The notes: a model not told the origin generated them from the sequence alone. 64,000 nucleotides of DNA from Enterovibrio sp045679545 (GCF_045679545.1 NZ_CP166194.1:2046001-2110000), one strand, 5' to 3'; numbered from the stretch's first letter, positions 17,874-26,360 are shown. A program made the numbers and translations.

Positions 17874-18887
17874 TTAACTTGCGTTGGAAAGAAAGGCGTT
17901 GATTTCATCGTCACTCATGCCAGACATAAGCGCTTGCAGTTCCTCAGAACTCGCGTTCGCTGCTTTGTCCATGAGCGATGAATGGCGATTAGTCGAACCT
18001 AACTCGCTAGGAGAATTCGGCAGTGCATTTTGTTTCGCTGCGTCTTCTGCGGCTGCGGCCTTGTCTTTCACCTGCTGGTCAAAGTGGGCTTTCGTGCGTC
18101 GAGCGGCTTCATCAAAACGTTCTGCCATTGGCTTGTTAGCCCATTGCGGATCTGCGCGTAGTTGGTCATCGAGCTCAATGGCTTTATTCCACTGTTCGCC
18201 GCCGCTTTTACGCCATGCCGCCAAATCTTGGTTTGCGTTGATCGCATCCAAAACCGGATCAGCACTGGTATGGTTCGCTGTCGGTTGTTCAGTGTGAGTG
18301 TTGGCCGTAGAGGAACTGTCGTTAGTACCGCCTGCGCCTTTCGCGCTTTGAAACGCATTCACTTGCGCGGCTAATGCACGAATTGCACCACCAATCTCGG
18401 GGTAGTCTTCATCGAGCGCATCTAACTGTTCTTCTGTGAGCTTGACGTTTTCAGGCAGGTCTTGTGGCGCCACACCCAGCTTTTCGAGTTGCTTGTCGCG
18501 AATGCTCAGTAAACGTTGAGTTTGTTCGTACTCGTCGTTTTTCGCCTGCATCGCGTCAATTTGCTCTTTGAGCTGTCGGTTGGCTTCGCGCTCGCGTTCA
18601 AGTACGTCATAAGGAATAACGTGCTCGCCGTCTTTCGCTGCGATCCCTTTTGGTGTATCACCTTGCGTCTGATCATCAACGTTATCGCCCGCGACTGCCG
18701 AAGTCGCGCCAGTATCGGCACCATGCGCTTCTGTCTTTGTATCAGTGTTCTGAATGGATTCTACTGCTGGCAGTTCTCCGTCATCCGTCTGTTCGTCAAC
18801 GACTTCAGCACTTTCAAACTTTGCCAATAGCGCTTCCATTTCTTCAACGCTTTCTTCACCTGTAAACTCGATTTCCACTTTTCGCAT
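17874..18887 (-). CDS. Scaffolding protein (337 aa)
   Basis: This is a very acidic, Ser/Ala/Gln/Asp-rich protein with a low-complexity N-terminal 70 residues and a central coiled coil (REREANRQLKEQIDAMQAKNDEYEQ split by short turns). It carries no cysteines and ends in a helical segment (SSEELQALMSGMSDDEINAFLS) that would bind the inner capsid face. It sits directly upstream of the major capsid gene, the usual place for a podovirus scaffold that is lost during maturation. Confidence 0.8.
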   Translation of the reverse strand: MRKVEIEFTGEESVEEMEALLAKFESAEVVDEQTDDGELPAVESIQNTDTKTEAHGADTGATSAVAGDNVDDQTQGDTPKGIAAKDGEHVIPYDVLEREREANRQLKEQIDAMQAKNDEYEQTQRLLSIRDKQLEKLGVAPQDLPENVKLTEEQLDALDEDYPEIGGAIRALAAQVNAFQSAKGAGGTNDSSSTANTHTEQPTANHTSADPVLDAINANQDLAAWRKSGGEQWNKAIELDDQLRADPQWANKPMAERFDEAARRTKAHFDQQVKDKAAAAEDAAKQNALPNSPSELGSTNRHSSLMDKAANASSEELQALMSGMSDDEINAFLSNAS

Positions 18888-18955
18888 CTCCTGTGTAGAC
18901 GTATCGCTGTCTTTGCGGCTAAGGGCTCTCAGTGAAAGCCCTTAACGACAGAGAC

Positions 18956-18976
18956 AAAAAAACCGCCAATTGGCGG
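18956..18976 (-). terminator. Intrinsic terminator ending the accessory cassette
   Basis: A perfect CCGCCAATTGGCGG palindrome on the minus strand is followed by seven T. A second hairpin (AAGGGCT/AGCCCTT, 18,920-18,942) stands between it and the scaffold start. Together with the terminator at 21,189 it isolates the four-gene cassette 19,004-21,163. Confidence 0.75.
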
Positions 18977-19003
18977 CTGTTATTTCTGAACAATGGCTAG
19001 CGG

Positions 19004-20173
19004 CTATTCCTCAGTCACTCTCATCATGTTGATGTAAATGAATCTAGCGTCAACGCCTTTCGAAATGACTAACCCCGACATAACATCAAACGCAGACAAG
19101 CCCTCAAAAACGACTGAGCCAGCAGGCGTTAAGCAAGCATCAAGCGACTTGACCTGCCCCCCTATCGCGTAATGTGCAACTCGTGAGTCATTGGCAGCCC
19201 TAGATGAAACGACTTCTACCCTGTAAGTTTTTAGCGGGTTTAGCGCCAACGCTGACATATCAACATTTATGTCATTCGCATCGCCGTAGATGAACGATAA
19301 CAAGCCATCATGATTGCTTAAGCTAACACTATTATCGGTGTCGTCATTGACGTTCCCGCGCCCCGTATTCACAGAGCCTGCGTCACCAGAAACAGAAATC
19401 GCAGAGCCTGCAAGCGTCACGCCTTTTACACTTCGAATTCCTGTCGTGCGTCGCTGCGACGAAGACAGCTTGTTGTAACCGTCAGCGTAAATATCTAGCA
19501 CACCGAAGTTAATCACTACATCATCGACCGTTAAGCCAAACTCAGCTTTCTTGCACTCTTTGGCAATAGCGGAAGCGATGTAGTTAATGTTAAGCAGCAC
19601 ACCCGTAGCTGACGGGTTAACTCCGTCAACCTCGTGCCACTCCTCCCACTGCGACGCAGTCATTGCATGAAGATCTAGCTCAATGTCTGCAAATTCCTTG
19701 ATAATCGGCCTAATGACGGCCTGATTGTAAGGGGCTGACGGATTAGACGCAGGGGGAACGCGATAAGTGATTGACGACATGGCGAGAATGTAGCCTGCTT
19801 TCTTTATCTTTGAGGCAATCTCTCGCATGTTGCTTTGCATATCGGTTGCGCCACCGGGGTATGGCCCGAACTGCGACACGTCACTACTTGGCCCATGCAG
19901 GACAATAACCGTTTTTGATGCATCACTTTTGAATTCATCGATAACATGCTGAATTCCGTTTAGCATCATAGAAGACGTGTCACCGCTCGTTGCCCTTTCA
20001 AATGCCTTTACAGGGACACCATAGCTAGCAAACAAATCCTCCATCAGTCGCACTTCACTAATGTCGTCCAGTGTCTGCTCCATGATTGCGCCGCCAAACA
20101 GAACAACTTGTGTGATCTCGTGAGTAGGCGATTCCAATAACATGCCTACTTCATTGATTGGCAGAGGTCTCAT
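19004..20173 (-). CDS. SGNH-hydrolase-like protein without catalytic residues (389 aa)
   Basis: Residues about 20-240 follow the SGNH/GDSL hydrolase plan. A first strand runs into FGGAIMEQT where the family has GDS; a VKAFERATSGDTSSMML segment carries the block II glycine; VIVLHGPSSDV stands where GTND is expected; and DGVNPSATG replaces the DGVHPSxxG block. Ser, Asn and His of the triad/oxyanion hole are thus Ala, Ser and Asn. The C-terminal 150 residues are a beta-sandwich-like domain. It is probably a binding or decoration protein derived from an esterase. It is the last gene of the cassette between portal and scaffold. The start ATG 20,173 overlaps the upstream stop by one base. Confidence 0.6.
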   Translation of the reverse strand: MRPLPINEVGMLLESPTHEITQVVLFGGAIMEQTLDDISEVRLMEDLFASYGVPVKAFERATSGDTSSMMLNGIQHVIDEFKSDASKTVIVLHGPSSDVSQFGPYPGGATDMQSNMREIASKIKKAGYILAMSSITYRVPPASNPSAPYNQAVIRPIIKEFADIELDLHAMTASQWEEWHEVDGVNPSATGVLLNINYIASAIAKECKKAEFGLTVDDVVINFGVLDIYADGYNKLSSSQRRTTGIRSVKGVTLAGSAISVSGDAGSVNTGRGNVNDDTDNSVSLSNHDGLLSFIYGDANDINVDMSALALNPLKTYRVEVVSSRAANDSRVAHYAIGGQVKSLDACLTPAGSVVFEGLSAFDVMSGLVISKGVDARFIYINMMRVTEE

Positions 20174-20529
20174 CAGAACCTCTCAATAATGAGCTTCAAC
20201 TCATCAAACCCTTCCAGCACTGCACCTTCGCTTGCTTTCGCATAAAGGGAGTCCGCTGATCCGCCCCATCGTGGCTTTTCATACGTTGGCGGGTTGAGTT
20301 TGGCTAGGTTAACTGTGCCAAACTGAATAGCTTCTTTCACGCCACCGAGCTCAACCAGCAATTCAATCGTCCCCGTCGCTTCCGTTGTTGGTTTTCCATC
20401 TTTCATGGGGATAAGAAACACACGACCATCAAACGCGAAGTCGCACCCAATGCTCTTGCCGCTTGTCAGTGCCGCAACACTAAGTTTCGCTACAAACTTC
20501 TTTCTGCCAGGTTCATAGAATCTGTTCAT
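20173..20529 (-). CDS. Hypothetical accessory-cassette protein (118 aa)
   Basis: This small beta-rich protein starts at ATG 20,529 in an ATGA overlap with the DUF2829 gene, with AAGGATG 5 nt upstream. A longer reading from upstream codons would lie inside that gene and is not needed. Residues 18-75 look like a beta barrel (FVAKLSVAALTSGKS, RVFLIPMKDGKP, GTIELLVELGG), with a C-terminal acidic tail. I recognise no family. Tight coupling suggests it works with its neighbours or is made together with the SGNH-like protein. Confidence 0.6.
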   Translation of the reverse strand: MNRFYEPGRKKFVAKLSVAALTSGKSIGCDFAFDGRVFLIPMKDGKPTTEATGTIELLVELGGVKEAIQFGTVNLAKLNPPTYEKPRWGGSADSLYAKASEGAVLEGFDELKLIIERF

Positions 20530-20828
20530 TTCACATCCTTGTTCTTTAAGCATGATAGTTCGCCAAGCGACTGGATCACATACCAATCATCAGCATCAAT
20601 GTCACCAATGGACGGTACCCATACAGACACACACTCTTGCGCAGTTTTCAGCGCGTAGTAAGGCTTGTAAGGCACCATGTCATTCGGGAATTCGCCTTTG
20701 ATAGCCTCCACCTGTGCAGGGTAAACGCCACCAGGTACGTAGTAGGCAAACATCCCTTTGCCATTCCAGCCACGACGTGCAACGCGACGGCCATCGCGCA
20801 TCGCCGCTTGTGCTTGGTCAAACTTCAT
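20526..20828 (-). CDS. tad2: DUF2829 / Tad2-like protein, candidate anti-Thoeris protein (about 100 aa)
   Basis: The protein matches the DUF2829 pattern along its length: a start of the form F-x-x-A-x-x-A-M-x-x-G-x-x-V-A-R-R-G-W-N-G-K-G-M, a middle Y-Y-A-L-K-T strand, and a WVPSIGDIDADDW finish. Characterised DUF2829 proteins (Tad2) bind the cyclic ADP-ribose signal made by the Thoeris ThsB TIR sensor and so block this host defence; some also bind other cyclic nucleotides. Assignment to Tad2 is by family; activity here is inferred. ATG 20,828 is 6 nt after AAGGG; ATG 20,834, which overlaps the upstream stop, is the alternative. Confidence is for the DUF2829 family call; the symbol is provisional. 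Confidence 0.8.
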   Translation of the reverse strand: MKFDQAQAAMRDGRRVARRGWNGKGMFAYYVPGGVYPAQVEAIKGEFPNDMVPYKPYYALKTAQECVSVWVPSIGDIDADDWYVIQSLGELSCLKNKDVK

Positions 20829-20830
20829 CG

Positions 20831-21163
20831 TCATCCCTTACAGGTAGTTACGCTGTTCCATGACTCCGTCGGCTCAAAGCCGTCACTGGTACTGCCCGTC
20901 ACTTTCAGCAAGTAACCTTCCAGCTCCCACAGTTTGTTAACCGCTGCGGCCTTGCATCGTTCTTTCGCCCAATGCTCGCCCGTTTCTTGTTTGTACTCGT
21001 TTGGGTCCACACACGCTGATTCGCCGTATGCCACTTGGAAACCATTAGGCAAGAACGCCCAACAACCTGTTACGGTCGTGTCATCCACACGCGCAAACTT
21101 GAACGTTAGCGATTCCACTAACGCCGTAATGTGTGCGAATGCCACTTTGTTTTGTTTGGCCAT
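20831..21163 (-). CDS. Phage Gp49/Sf6 gp66-like family protein (110 aa)
   Basis: The pattern NGFQVAYGESACVDPNEYKQETG followed by KAAAVNKLWELEGYLLK is that of the N4 Gp49/phage Sf6 gene 66 family (here split around other residues). The family is widespread in phages and has no proven function. ATG 21,163 was preferred to ATG 21,169 because AGGGA stands 6 nt before it. It is the first gene behind promoter unit B and its terminator, and its stop overlaps the Tad2-like gene. Confidence 0.75.
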   Translation of the reverse strand: MAKQNKVAFAHITALVESLTFKFARVDDTTVTGCWAFLPNGFQVAYGESACVDPNEYKQETGEHWAKERCKAAAVNKLWELEGYLLKVTGSTSDGFEPTESWNSVTTCKG

Positions 21164-21188
21164 ATCCATTCCCTAAATAGCGCCCAAT

Positions 21189-21215
21189 AAAAAAGCCCCA
21201 CCCAAAAGGGCGAGG
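21189..21215 (-). terminator. Intrinsic terminator of unit B
   Basis: On the minus strand GCCTCGCCC-TTTT-GGGTGGGGC is followed by six T. It lies 18 nt downstream of the -10 of promoter unit B and just before the accessory cassette. Confidence 0.75.
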
Positions 21216-21232
21216 CTTCACACGATGGGGAT

Positions 21233-21261
21233 AATTTACCTTAGATTTCGGCACGCTACAA
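21233..21261 (-). promoter_or_regulatory. Late promoter-like unit B
   Basis: On the minus strand, -35 TTGTAG (21,261-21,256, overlapping the portal stop codon), a 17-nt spacer with TGCCGAAATCTAAGG, then -10 TAAATT and ATCCCCATCGTGTGAAGCC. The spacer and downstream bases are shared with units A and C. A site between -35 and -10 is where lambda Q protein binds, so the conserved spacer is a candidate Q-binding element. Confidence 0.55.
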
Positions 21262-23346
21262 CTGCAACGCGTCAATCTGGCTCGTTAATAGCGCGTCGTA
21301 GTCGGCACGCACTCGATTCAGTTCTTCTGTCACTTGCTGCATCTCTGCGAGAATCTTGCCTGTCTCGGCTTGTTTCTTCGCATTGTCATAGCGTTTAGAC
21401 TGCGCTTCTGCTTCATCACGCATCGCTGCGGATTGGAGTTTCGTTACCTTGGCTTCGAGTTCGCCCACCTTGGCGTTCATTTCACGCATGGCCAGTTCTT
21501 CTTGCGCCGCGGCTTTCTGCTGCTGCTGCGCGAATGCTTGTTGTTCTTCTGGCGTCATGTCTTCGGGGTCTTTCGGCAAGTTCAGCGCACCGCGTACACG
21601 CTCCATGAACTCTTGCTTATTCGGCACATCAGACAATTCACACACCAAGTCAAACACGGCCATCTGCACTTGTGGTGGCATGTTGGCAGTGATCAGCATC
21701 ATGCGATCCGCCAACTGTGCTTTGTATGCCGTGGTTTGTTGAATAGGCGCAAGGGCAATGTGTGCACGCAAGCGGGTAATGTCGTTATTCAATCCCTGCT
21801 CGGTTTCTTCGTTCAAGATAACGGGCTTACGCTTTTGCTTATCATCACGGTTGATCACAATGCGCTTGTTCTTCTGCTTCGCCATGTCTTCAAGAATGTA
21901 GCCGAGCATTAACTCACCGAGCAACTGACAGCTAAGACGATAGTTATCATTCACCTCAGCAAGCGTGGTCGCGCCCTGTTCAACAAGGTTTGCAATCGCT
22001 ACGCCAGAATCCGCGCCGCCTTCTTGGCCCAAGAAAGCCGAGTAAATACCCATAGTGTCTTGGATCAGCTTCATTGAGTCTTGCATCACCTGAAACTGCT
22101 GTGCGGCGATATTGAAATCGCTTTGCACCTGAAACGCTTCGCTAATGGTTTTCTTGTTGCGGCGATCAGGGTTAAGCGGAATGTAACCATCCGGCCTTTC
22201 GACTTGCTCCATGACCTGATCACGGCTCAGGTTCGTGGCGTCGTCATCGGCGATCACGCGCTTAGCCTGCAATAGCCAAGTCAGTTTAAGACGACGGAAG
22301 TTCACTTCGTCTTGCGCAGGGATAGCACGAGAAATCAGGCCATAGGGTTCACCACTCTTGTCTTTGCGATAACCAAAGAACGGCACAATAGGGAACATGC
22401 CATATGGTGCCTGGCACTTTCTTGCTCCTAGCTTATGAGGACCAGCAAACCACGTTTCGATAATGGTACTGGTTTGGCCTATTGTGACCTCAGCTCGCCC
22501 CATCGCAACGGCAGTGGCATGAGCAAGATTGTTCTTATCAAACTCAATCACGCGCCCGTCACTCAAATGGATCACAGGCTTACGCTCAATCACGCGACGA
22601 TAAACAATCTGCAAACGAATGCGCTTGCGGTTTTGGCTTAGGTACTCAGATTCGGAACGGCTCCAGCCTTGGTATTCTTCCCATGCACTCACGAGATTAG
22701 CGTCAATGCCTTCAATGTGGCTAACATCCGCAAACCCGTCCCAATCTTTCACCGCATAATCCAGCACCTCGGCTTTGTGTGGCAGCATGGCTTTCAGCGT
22801 GTCCACTTCTTCCCAGCGCTGTCGCATCACCCATTGGCAATCCGACCAATCAGGTTCAACCGATAACCAATCCCAAAACACCTCATCGCGGGGGATGTTC
22901 TTTGCCTTGTACTTAGGTCCAAACGGATCAGGGTTTCGATACACTTCCACGAAACCAACGCCACACTTCACTTGCCCTGCATAGGCTTCCGAGCGTGCGC
23001 GGTCTAATCGGCTTAATCGACACGCATCAGAGAATTCAGCATTGACCGCCTCGGCCAACTTCTCCATTTCCTCATCAGGATCATCAGCAATCACCATCAA
23101 ATCAGTTCGAGTCTTTGCTTCCATACCCAATACACCATCAATCGCAGGGGCGATAAGGTTGTGCATCGTCTCAGGTTGGCCGCGTTCTCTCAGTACCGCC
23201 ACCACCTTTGGGTCCAGTTGATCGCCGTCGTAATACGCACAAGCTCGGTTCGCATTACTTCGCCAGCCCGGTTGACCGTCAATGTCGGACATAATGACCG
23301 TGAGTGCTTGCGTATCAATGCCAGTGTCTTTCAGTGCTGCTGTCAT
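21256..23346 (-). CDS. Portal protein (696 aa)
   Basis: The gene lies between the large terminase subunit (ATGA overlap) and the cassette leading to scaffold and capsid, the canonical place for a portal. Length and pattern fit P22/933W-type portals: an N-terminal YYDGDQL region, NLIAPAIDGVLGMEAKTRTD, a stretch with FWDWLSVEPDWSDCQWV, and a helical C-terminus from about residue 600 that is an Ala/Gln/Glu coiled coil forming the barrel. It forms the dodecameric channel through which DNA is packaged. Confidence 0.88.
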   Translation of the reverse strand: MTAALKDTGIDTQALTVIMSDIDGQPGWRSNANRACAYYDGDQLDPKVVAVLRERGQPETMHNLIAPAIDGVLGMEAKTRTDLMVIADDPDEEMEKLAEAVNAEFSDACRLSRLDRARSEAYAGQVKCGVGFVEVYRNPDPFGPKYKAKNIPRDEVFWDWLSVEPDWSDCQWVMRQRWEEVDTLKAMLPHKAEVLDYAVKDWDGFADVSHIEGIDANLVSAWEEYQGWSRSESEYLSQNRKRIRLQIVYRRVIERKPVIHLSDGRVIEFDKNNLAHATAVAMGRAEVTIGQTSTIIETWFAGPHKLGARKCQAPYGMFPIVPFFGYRKDKSGEPYGLISRAIPAQDEVNFRRLKLTWLLQAKRVIADDDATNLSRDQVMEQVERPDGYIPLNPDRRNKKTISEAFQVQSDFNIAAQQFQVMQDSMKLIQDTMGIYSAFLGQEGGADSGVAIANLVEQGATTLAEVNDNYRLSCQLLGELMLGYILEDMAKQKNKRIVINRDDKQKRKPVILNEETEQGLNNDITRLRAHIALAPIQQTTAYKAQLADRMMLITANMPPQVQMAVFDLVCELSDVPNKQEFMERVRGALNLPKDPEDMTPEEQQAFAQQQQKAAAQEELAMREMNAKVGELEAKVTKLQSAAMRDEAEAQSKRYDNAKKQAETGKILAEMQQVTEELNRVRADYDALLTSQIDALQL

Positions 23347-25022
23347 TATTTCGTCATCCAGTGAGTAGGTTTACGTGGGGTCTCAACTTTCTTCATGCGT
23401 TTAGGCATACGTGCACGCATTTCTTGGGCAATCATGTAACTCACAAGCTGATCATCAAAACAGCCGTCTTGTGCATTCATGCTGCCGCGTTTGTCATAGA
23501 CGTAGGTGTGCATCTCAGACACGGTGCCGATCCAACGCGCCCCTGATATGTTGTTCTTGAGTAGGGTTTTCATGCCCTCAGTGAGAATGGGCTTGCTTTG
23601 TTTGGTCGTCAGCCAGCCGAGTTTTACGGTTTCGTCCTCGTCTTCGCGATCGATGTACTGCTCAGAGTAAATACGCGATGAAGGGTAAAGGTCCTTGAAT
23701 GCCAAGATAAAGGCGTGACCATGGTTATTACGTTCTGGCCCCACATAGGCTTTGCAGTACCACTTACCCACATGAGCCACAAGCTGCGCGAACAACTCCA
23801 CGTCCAAATGACCAAACCAATGCGCCACTTGTTCACCAGTGCTTTTCTTCACCACGTCGAAACTAGAACGGTCGCCATGCTCCAAGCCTTCCGCAATATC
23901 GACGCCAATGGCGTAGTCTTCGTCCTCGTCGGGCAACTCCCACACAAGAAGCATGTTCATCAAGCTGCGTTGGCCTTGTTCATCCATCTTCTCAGGCTTC
24001 TGCGCCTTGTGCTTACTGCCCGTTGTTGGGTCCATGTCATACACAATGAGCGGAGCCACGCATTCAGCCTCAGCATTCATCGTATGAATCGCATTGAAAA
24101 CACGACGGCCAGAAACTAAAAACGCCTCGATAGGCGTTGAAGGGAATTCCTGTTTCATTTCGTCGCCCTGCTCGGACTCTTTGAGCACGTACCATTGCCG
24201 CTGTTCATCAGAAAGCGTGCAGTTCATGGCATTTTCCACGGCATCAAAGTATTCACGCTGAACCTTGCTCATCACAACACCGTTCTTCGGTACCGCGGCG
24301 CGATACTTCGGATCTTGCCACCAAGCAAAGAAGTGAAACTTCCAATCCAGCGACGTTAACTCGGCATTGGCTTTCGTGAGATCCATAGACTTCATCGTCA
24401 TGCTATGAAAATCGCCGCCTACACCTTCTGCCGTGCTCTCAATGAATGCTACGCAACCAGGGTGAATGGCATTCAACGTACCGGTTCTCACCTCTTTGGC
24501 TTTTTGTGGGTACTTCGCACATATCTTGCCGTGCTCAGAAACATGTAATCGCTGCACGGTACCTGAGCGAAAAGAAGTCGCCACCTGAATACTTGAACCA
24601 TGCTCGAAAAGAAGTCGCCCACCAGTTGCACCCGACGTGCGAGATTTGATTTTGAAACGTGTCTTTAGCCAGGCAGGAAGATTATCGAAGGGGATTTCAA
24701 TCTTGGTACGGAAGATTTCGCCTGCTGCTGATTGGTCCTGCGCGATGATCCCGCACTTGAGGTTCTTATTGAATAGCGCCTCATCGAGCAGATAAATGTC
24801 AATCGCTGTAGAGAATCCAAGCTGTCGCGCTTTCAGAATGATGTTGAGCCAGTGCATCAACTCAAACAGCAATCGTTGAGCAGGACGCAAACGAAACGTA
24901 ACTAACTCACCCTGCTCATTCTCAATCTTGTACAAGTTATCGAGACGCCACCACTTGTCGGACAGTCGCTTCTCAATCTCAGCAATCTCTTGCTCGTCGG
25001 TGATCTCATGAATGTCTGTCAT
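23346..25022 (-). CDS. Terminase large subunit (558 aa)
   Basis: The N-terminal ATPase has LKARQLGFST at residues 63-72 in place of a classic Walker A, a VSEHGKI segment near residue 161 and VAFIESTAEG near 191-200 as Walker B/coupling motif. The C-terminal nuclease begins with AIGVDIAEGLEHGDRS, giving the first metal-binding Asp, with further Asp residues towards the end (NAQDGCFDDQLVSYM). This is the motor that cuts and packages the phage DNA. It follows the small subunit with a 4-nt overlap and overlaps the portal gene. Confidence 0.9.
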   Translation of the reverse strand: MTDIHEITDEQEIAEIEKRLSDKWWRLDNLYKIENEQGELVTFRLRPAQRLLFELMHWLNIILKARQLGFSTAIDIYLLDEALFNKNLKCGIIAQDQSAAGEIFRTKIEIPFDNLPAWLKTRFKIKSRTSGATGGRLLFEHGSSIQVATSFRSGTVQRLHVSEHGKICAKYPQKAKEVRTGTLNAIHPGCVAFIESTAEGVGGDFHSMTMKSMDLTKANAELTSLDWKFHFFAWWQDPKYRAAVPKNGVVMSKVQREYFDAVENAMNCTLSDEQRQWYVLKESEQGDEMKQEFPSTPIEAFLVSGRRVFNAIHTMNAEAECVAPLIVYDMDPTTGSKHKAQKPEKMDEQGQRSLMNMLLVWELPDEDEDYAIGVDIAEGLEHGDRSSFDVVKKSTGEQVAHWFGHLDVELFAQLVAHVGKWYCKAYVGPERNNHGHAFILAFKDLYPSSRIYSEQYIDREDEDETVKLGWLTTKQSKPILTEGMKTLLKNNISGARWIGTVSEMHTYVYDKRGSMNAQDGCFDDQLVSYMIAQEMRARMPKRMKKVETPRKPTHWMTK

Positions 25023-25891
25023 TGCGGCTTACTCATCAAGCCGCCTGTCCCCATCGATTGCAAGTCTTCAAGCATTTGGCTAATTGGTGTGTCATCGCCT
25101 TTGCCTTCTTTCGATAACTTGTCCGCTTCCAGCGTCAGTTTTCGCGTAGCGCTGCGTATGCGCTTCGTATCTTCAACCACTTTCGCGCAATTCACGAGAT
25201 CTAGACCGAGACTGCTCATTGTTCGAGTTATCGACTCAATACGCGCAGTGAGATTATCGAGCTGTCCATTCACACGAGTGAACGACTCATACAGAGAAAT
25301 ACGGTCCTCCACTGTCGTCGCACTTGCCATGTCTTCATGAATCTTGCCGAGGTATTCAATACCGCTTTGCAATCTCGCACGCGTCAGCATCAATTCATCA
25401 TCTAACGTTGCCGTGTCCGCCGCATCAAACATATGCTGCTTTGCTTCTGGAAAGTAACGCGCATACAAACCGCCTTTCCTTGCCGCCTGATTGCCTTCAA
25501 CAAAGGAATTGCTCGGCACATTCGTATTGCCCTGATTACCCACCGAAACAGAGTGCCCTGACTGGAAACGCCCTTTGCTATCCCTCTCGCCTTTGCCCTC
25601 TGAATCATCCAAGTGCCGTTTTTCGCGACCATCAGACTCAGAAGGGGGGACACAATTTGTTTCTTGCGATCTTTTTTTCGCGTCTTTCTTCTGCGCCTTT
25701 GGCTTTTGCGCAGTTTGCGCAGTTTTGGTCTGCGCATTACCTGACTGCGCAATTGTGCGCACTTTAATGTATCGACGTGCACTCGCGTAGTTCAGCCCTT
25801 TAGCGTCACACCACTCTTTCGCGCCAGTGCCATATTTGTCATGGTCATGTTCGAACTGCGCCTGTAACTTCTTCCAGTCCTGTTTAGCCAT
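25019..25891 (-). CDS. Terminase small subunit-like protein (290 aa)
   Basis: The first 45 residues form a helix-turn-helix suited to DNA recognition (YGTGAKEWCDAKGLNYASARRYIKV in two helices). Residues 46-140 are low-complexity and charged. The C-terminal half is helical and coiled, as needed for oligomerisation. This arrangement and the position directly before the large subunit identify the DNA-recognition subunit of the packaging motor. The ATG overlaps the preceding stop by one base. Confidence 0.8.
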   Translation of the reverse strand: MAKQDWKKLQAQFEHDHDKYGTGAKEWCDAKGLNYASARRYIKVRTIAQSGNAQTKTAQTAQKPKAQKKDAKKRSQETNCVPPSESDGREKRHLDDSEGKGERDSKGRFQSGHSVSVGNQGNTNVPSNSFVEGNQAARKGGLYARYFPEAKQHMFDAADTATLDDELMLTRARLQSGIEYLGKIHEDMASATTVEDRISLYESFTRVNGQLDNLTARIESITRTMSSLGLDLVNCAKVVEDTKRIRSATRKLTLEADKLSKEGKGDDTPISQMLEDLQSMGTGGLMSKPQ

Positions 25892-26094
25892 TACTTACTT
25901 ACTTGCTCTCTACTGAACTCACCTTCAACCACCCAATCACCAATGCGAGGCTGGTATGAAACCTTTACTGTGACTCTTGAGCCATCGGAAAGCTGAACAC
26001 GAGCGCTGACTCCATTCCAACGGATAACATTGGAAACACGCCCAGTCTTAGCTCTCTCTCCACTCATAGGGAAGTCAGGCTCTTTTGCGGCCAC
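25891..26094 (-). CDS. Hypothetical small protein (67 aa)
   Basis: This is a short beta-rich protein with a strand pattern like a small SH3-type barrel (KTGRVSNVIRWNGVSARVQLS, then VTVKVSYQPRIGDWVVEGEF). Its start overlaps the 66-residue membrane gene by 31 nt and its stop touches the terminase small-subunit start, so it is translated within the packaging operon. No family was recognised. Confidence 0.55.
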   Translation of the reverse strand: MAAKEPDFPMSGERAKTGRVSNVIRWNGVSARVQLSDGSRVTVKVSYQPRIGDWVVEGEFSREQVSK

Positions 26095-26264
26095 ACACGG
26101 AGAATCGCAATCCCACCGACAAGCACCGCATTCAATAGCGCAAAGGCGAACGATGGCAATACAGGCTCAAAGTACACAAGCACCGCAACCGCAATATTCA
26201 GCAACGCAATGATCACCGCCGCTTTAAAACTCCATCGTTTCCACGCTTCCTTGAAACTCATCAT
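26064..26264 (-). CDS. Small membrane protein with two predicted transmembrane helices (66 aa)
   Basis: After a short charged start (MMSFKEAWKRWSFK), two hydrophobic helices (residues about 14-32 and 38-56) are separated by a Pro/Phe turn. Position between Rz/Rz1 and terminase suggests a lysis-linked or phage envelope protein such as a second holin-like protein, but this is only inferred. GGGGAG lies 8 nt before the ATG. A hairpin at 26,291-26,316 lies upstream. Confidence 0.6.
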   Translation of the reverse strand: MMSFKEAWKRWSFKAAVIIALLNIAVAVLVYFEPVLPSFAFALLNAVLVGGIAILRVWPQKSLTSL

Positions 26265-26360
26265 GTCTTTTGCTCCCCTATGAACATAATCGGGCGCTCT
26301 CCATCAGAAGAACGCCCTGTTATGCGCATCAATTTGTCAGCCCTTCGGCTTTACCTTCAC

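Noticed and set aside
26261..26329. A 22-codon minus-strand frame ending in an ATGA-like overlap with the 66-residue membrane gene.
   Set aside because: The ribosome site is far (11 nt) and a hairpin lies inside it; too short to support without comparison to relatives.
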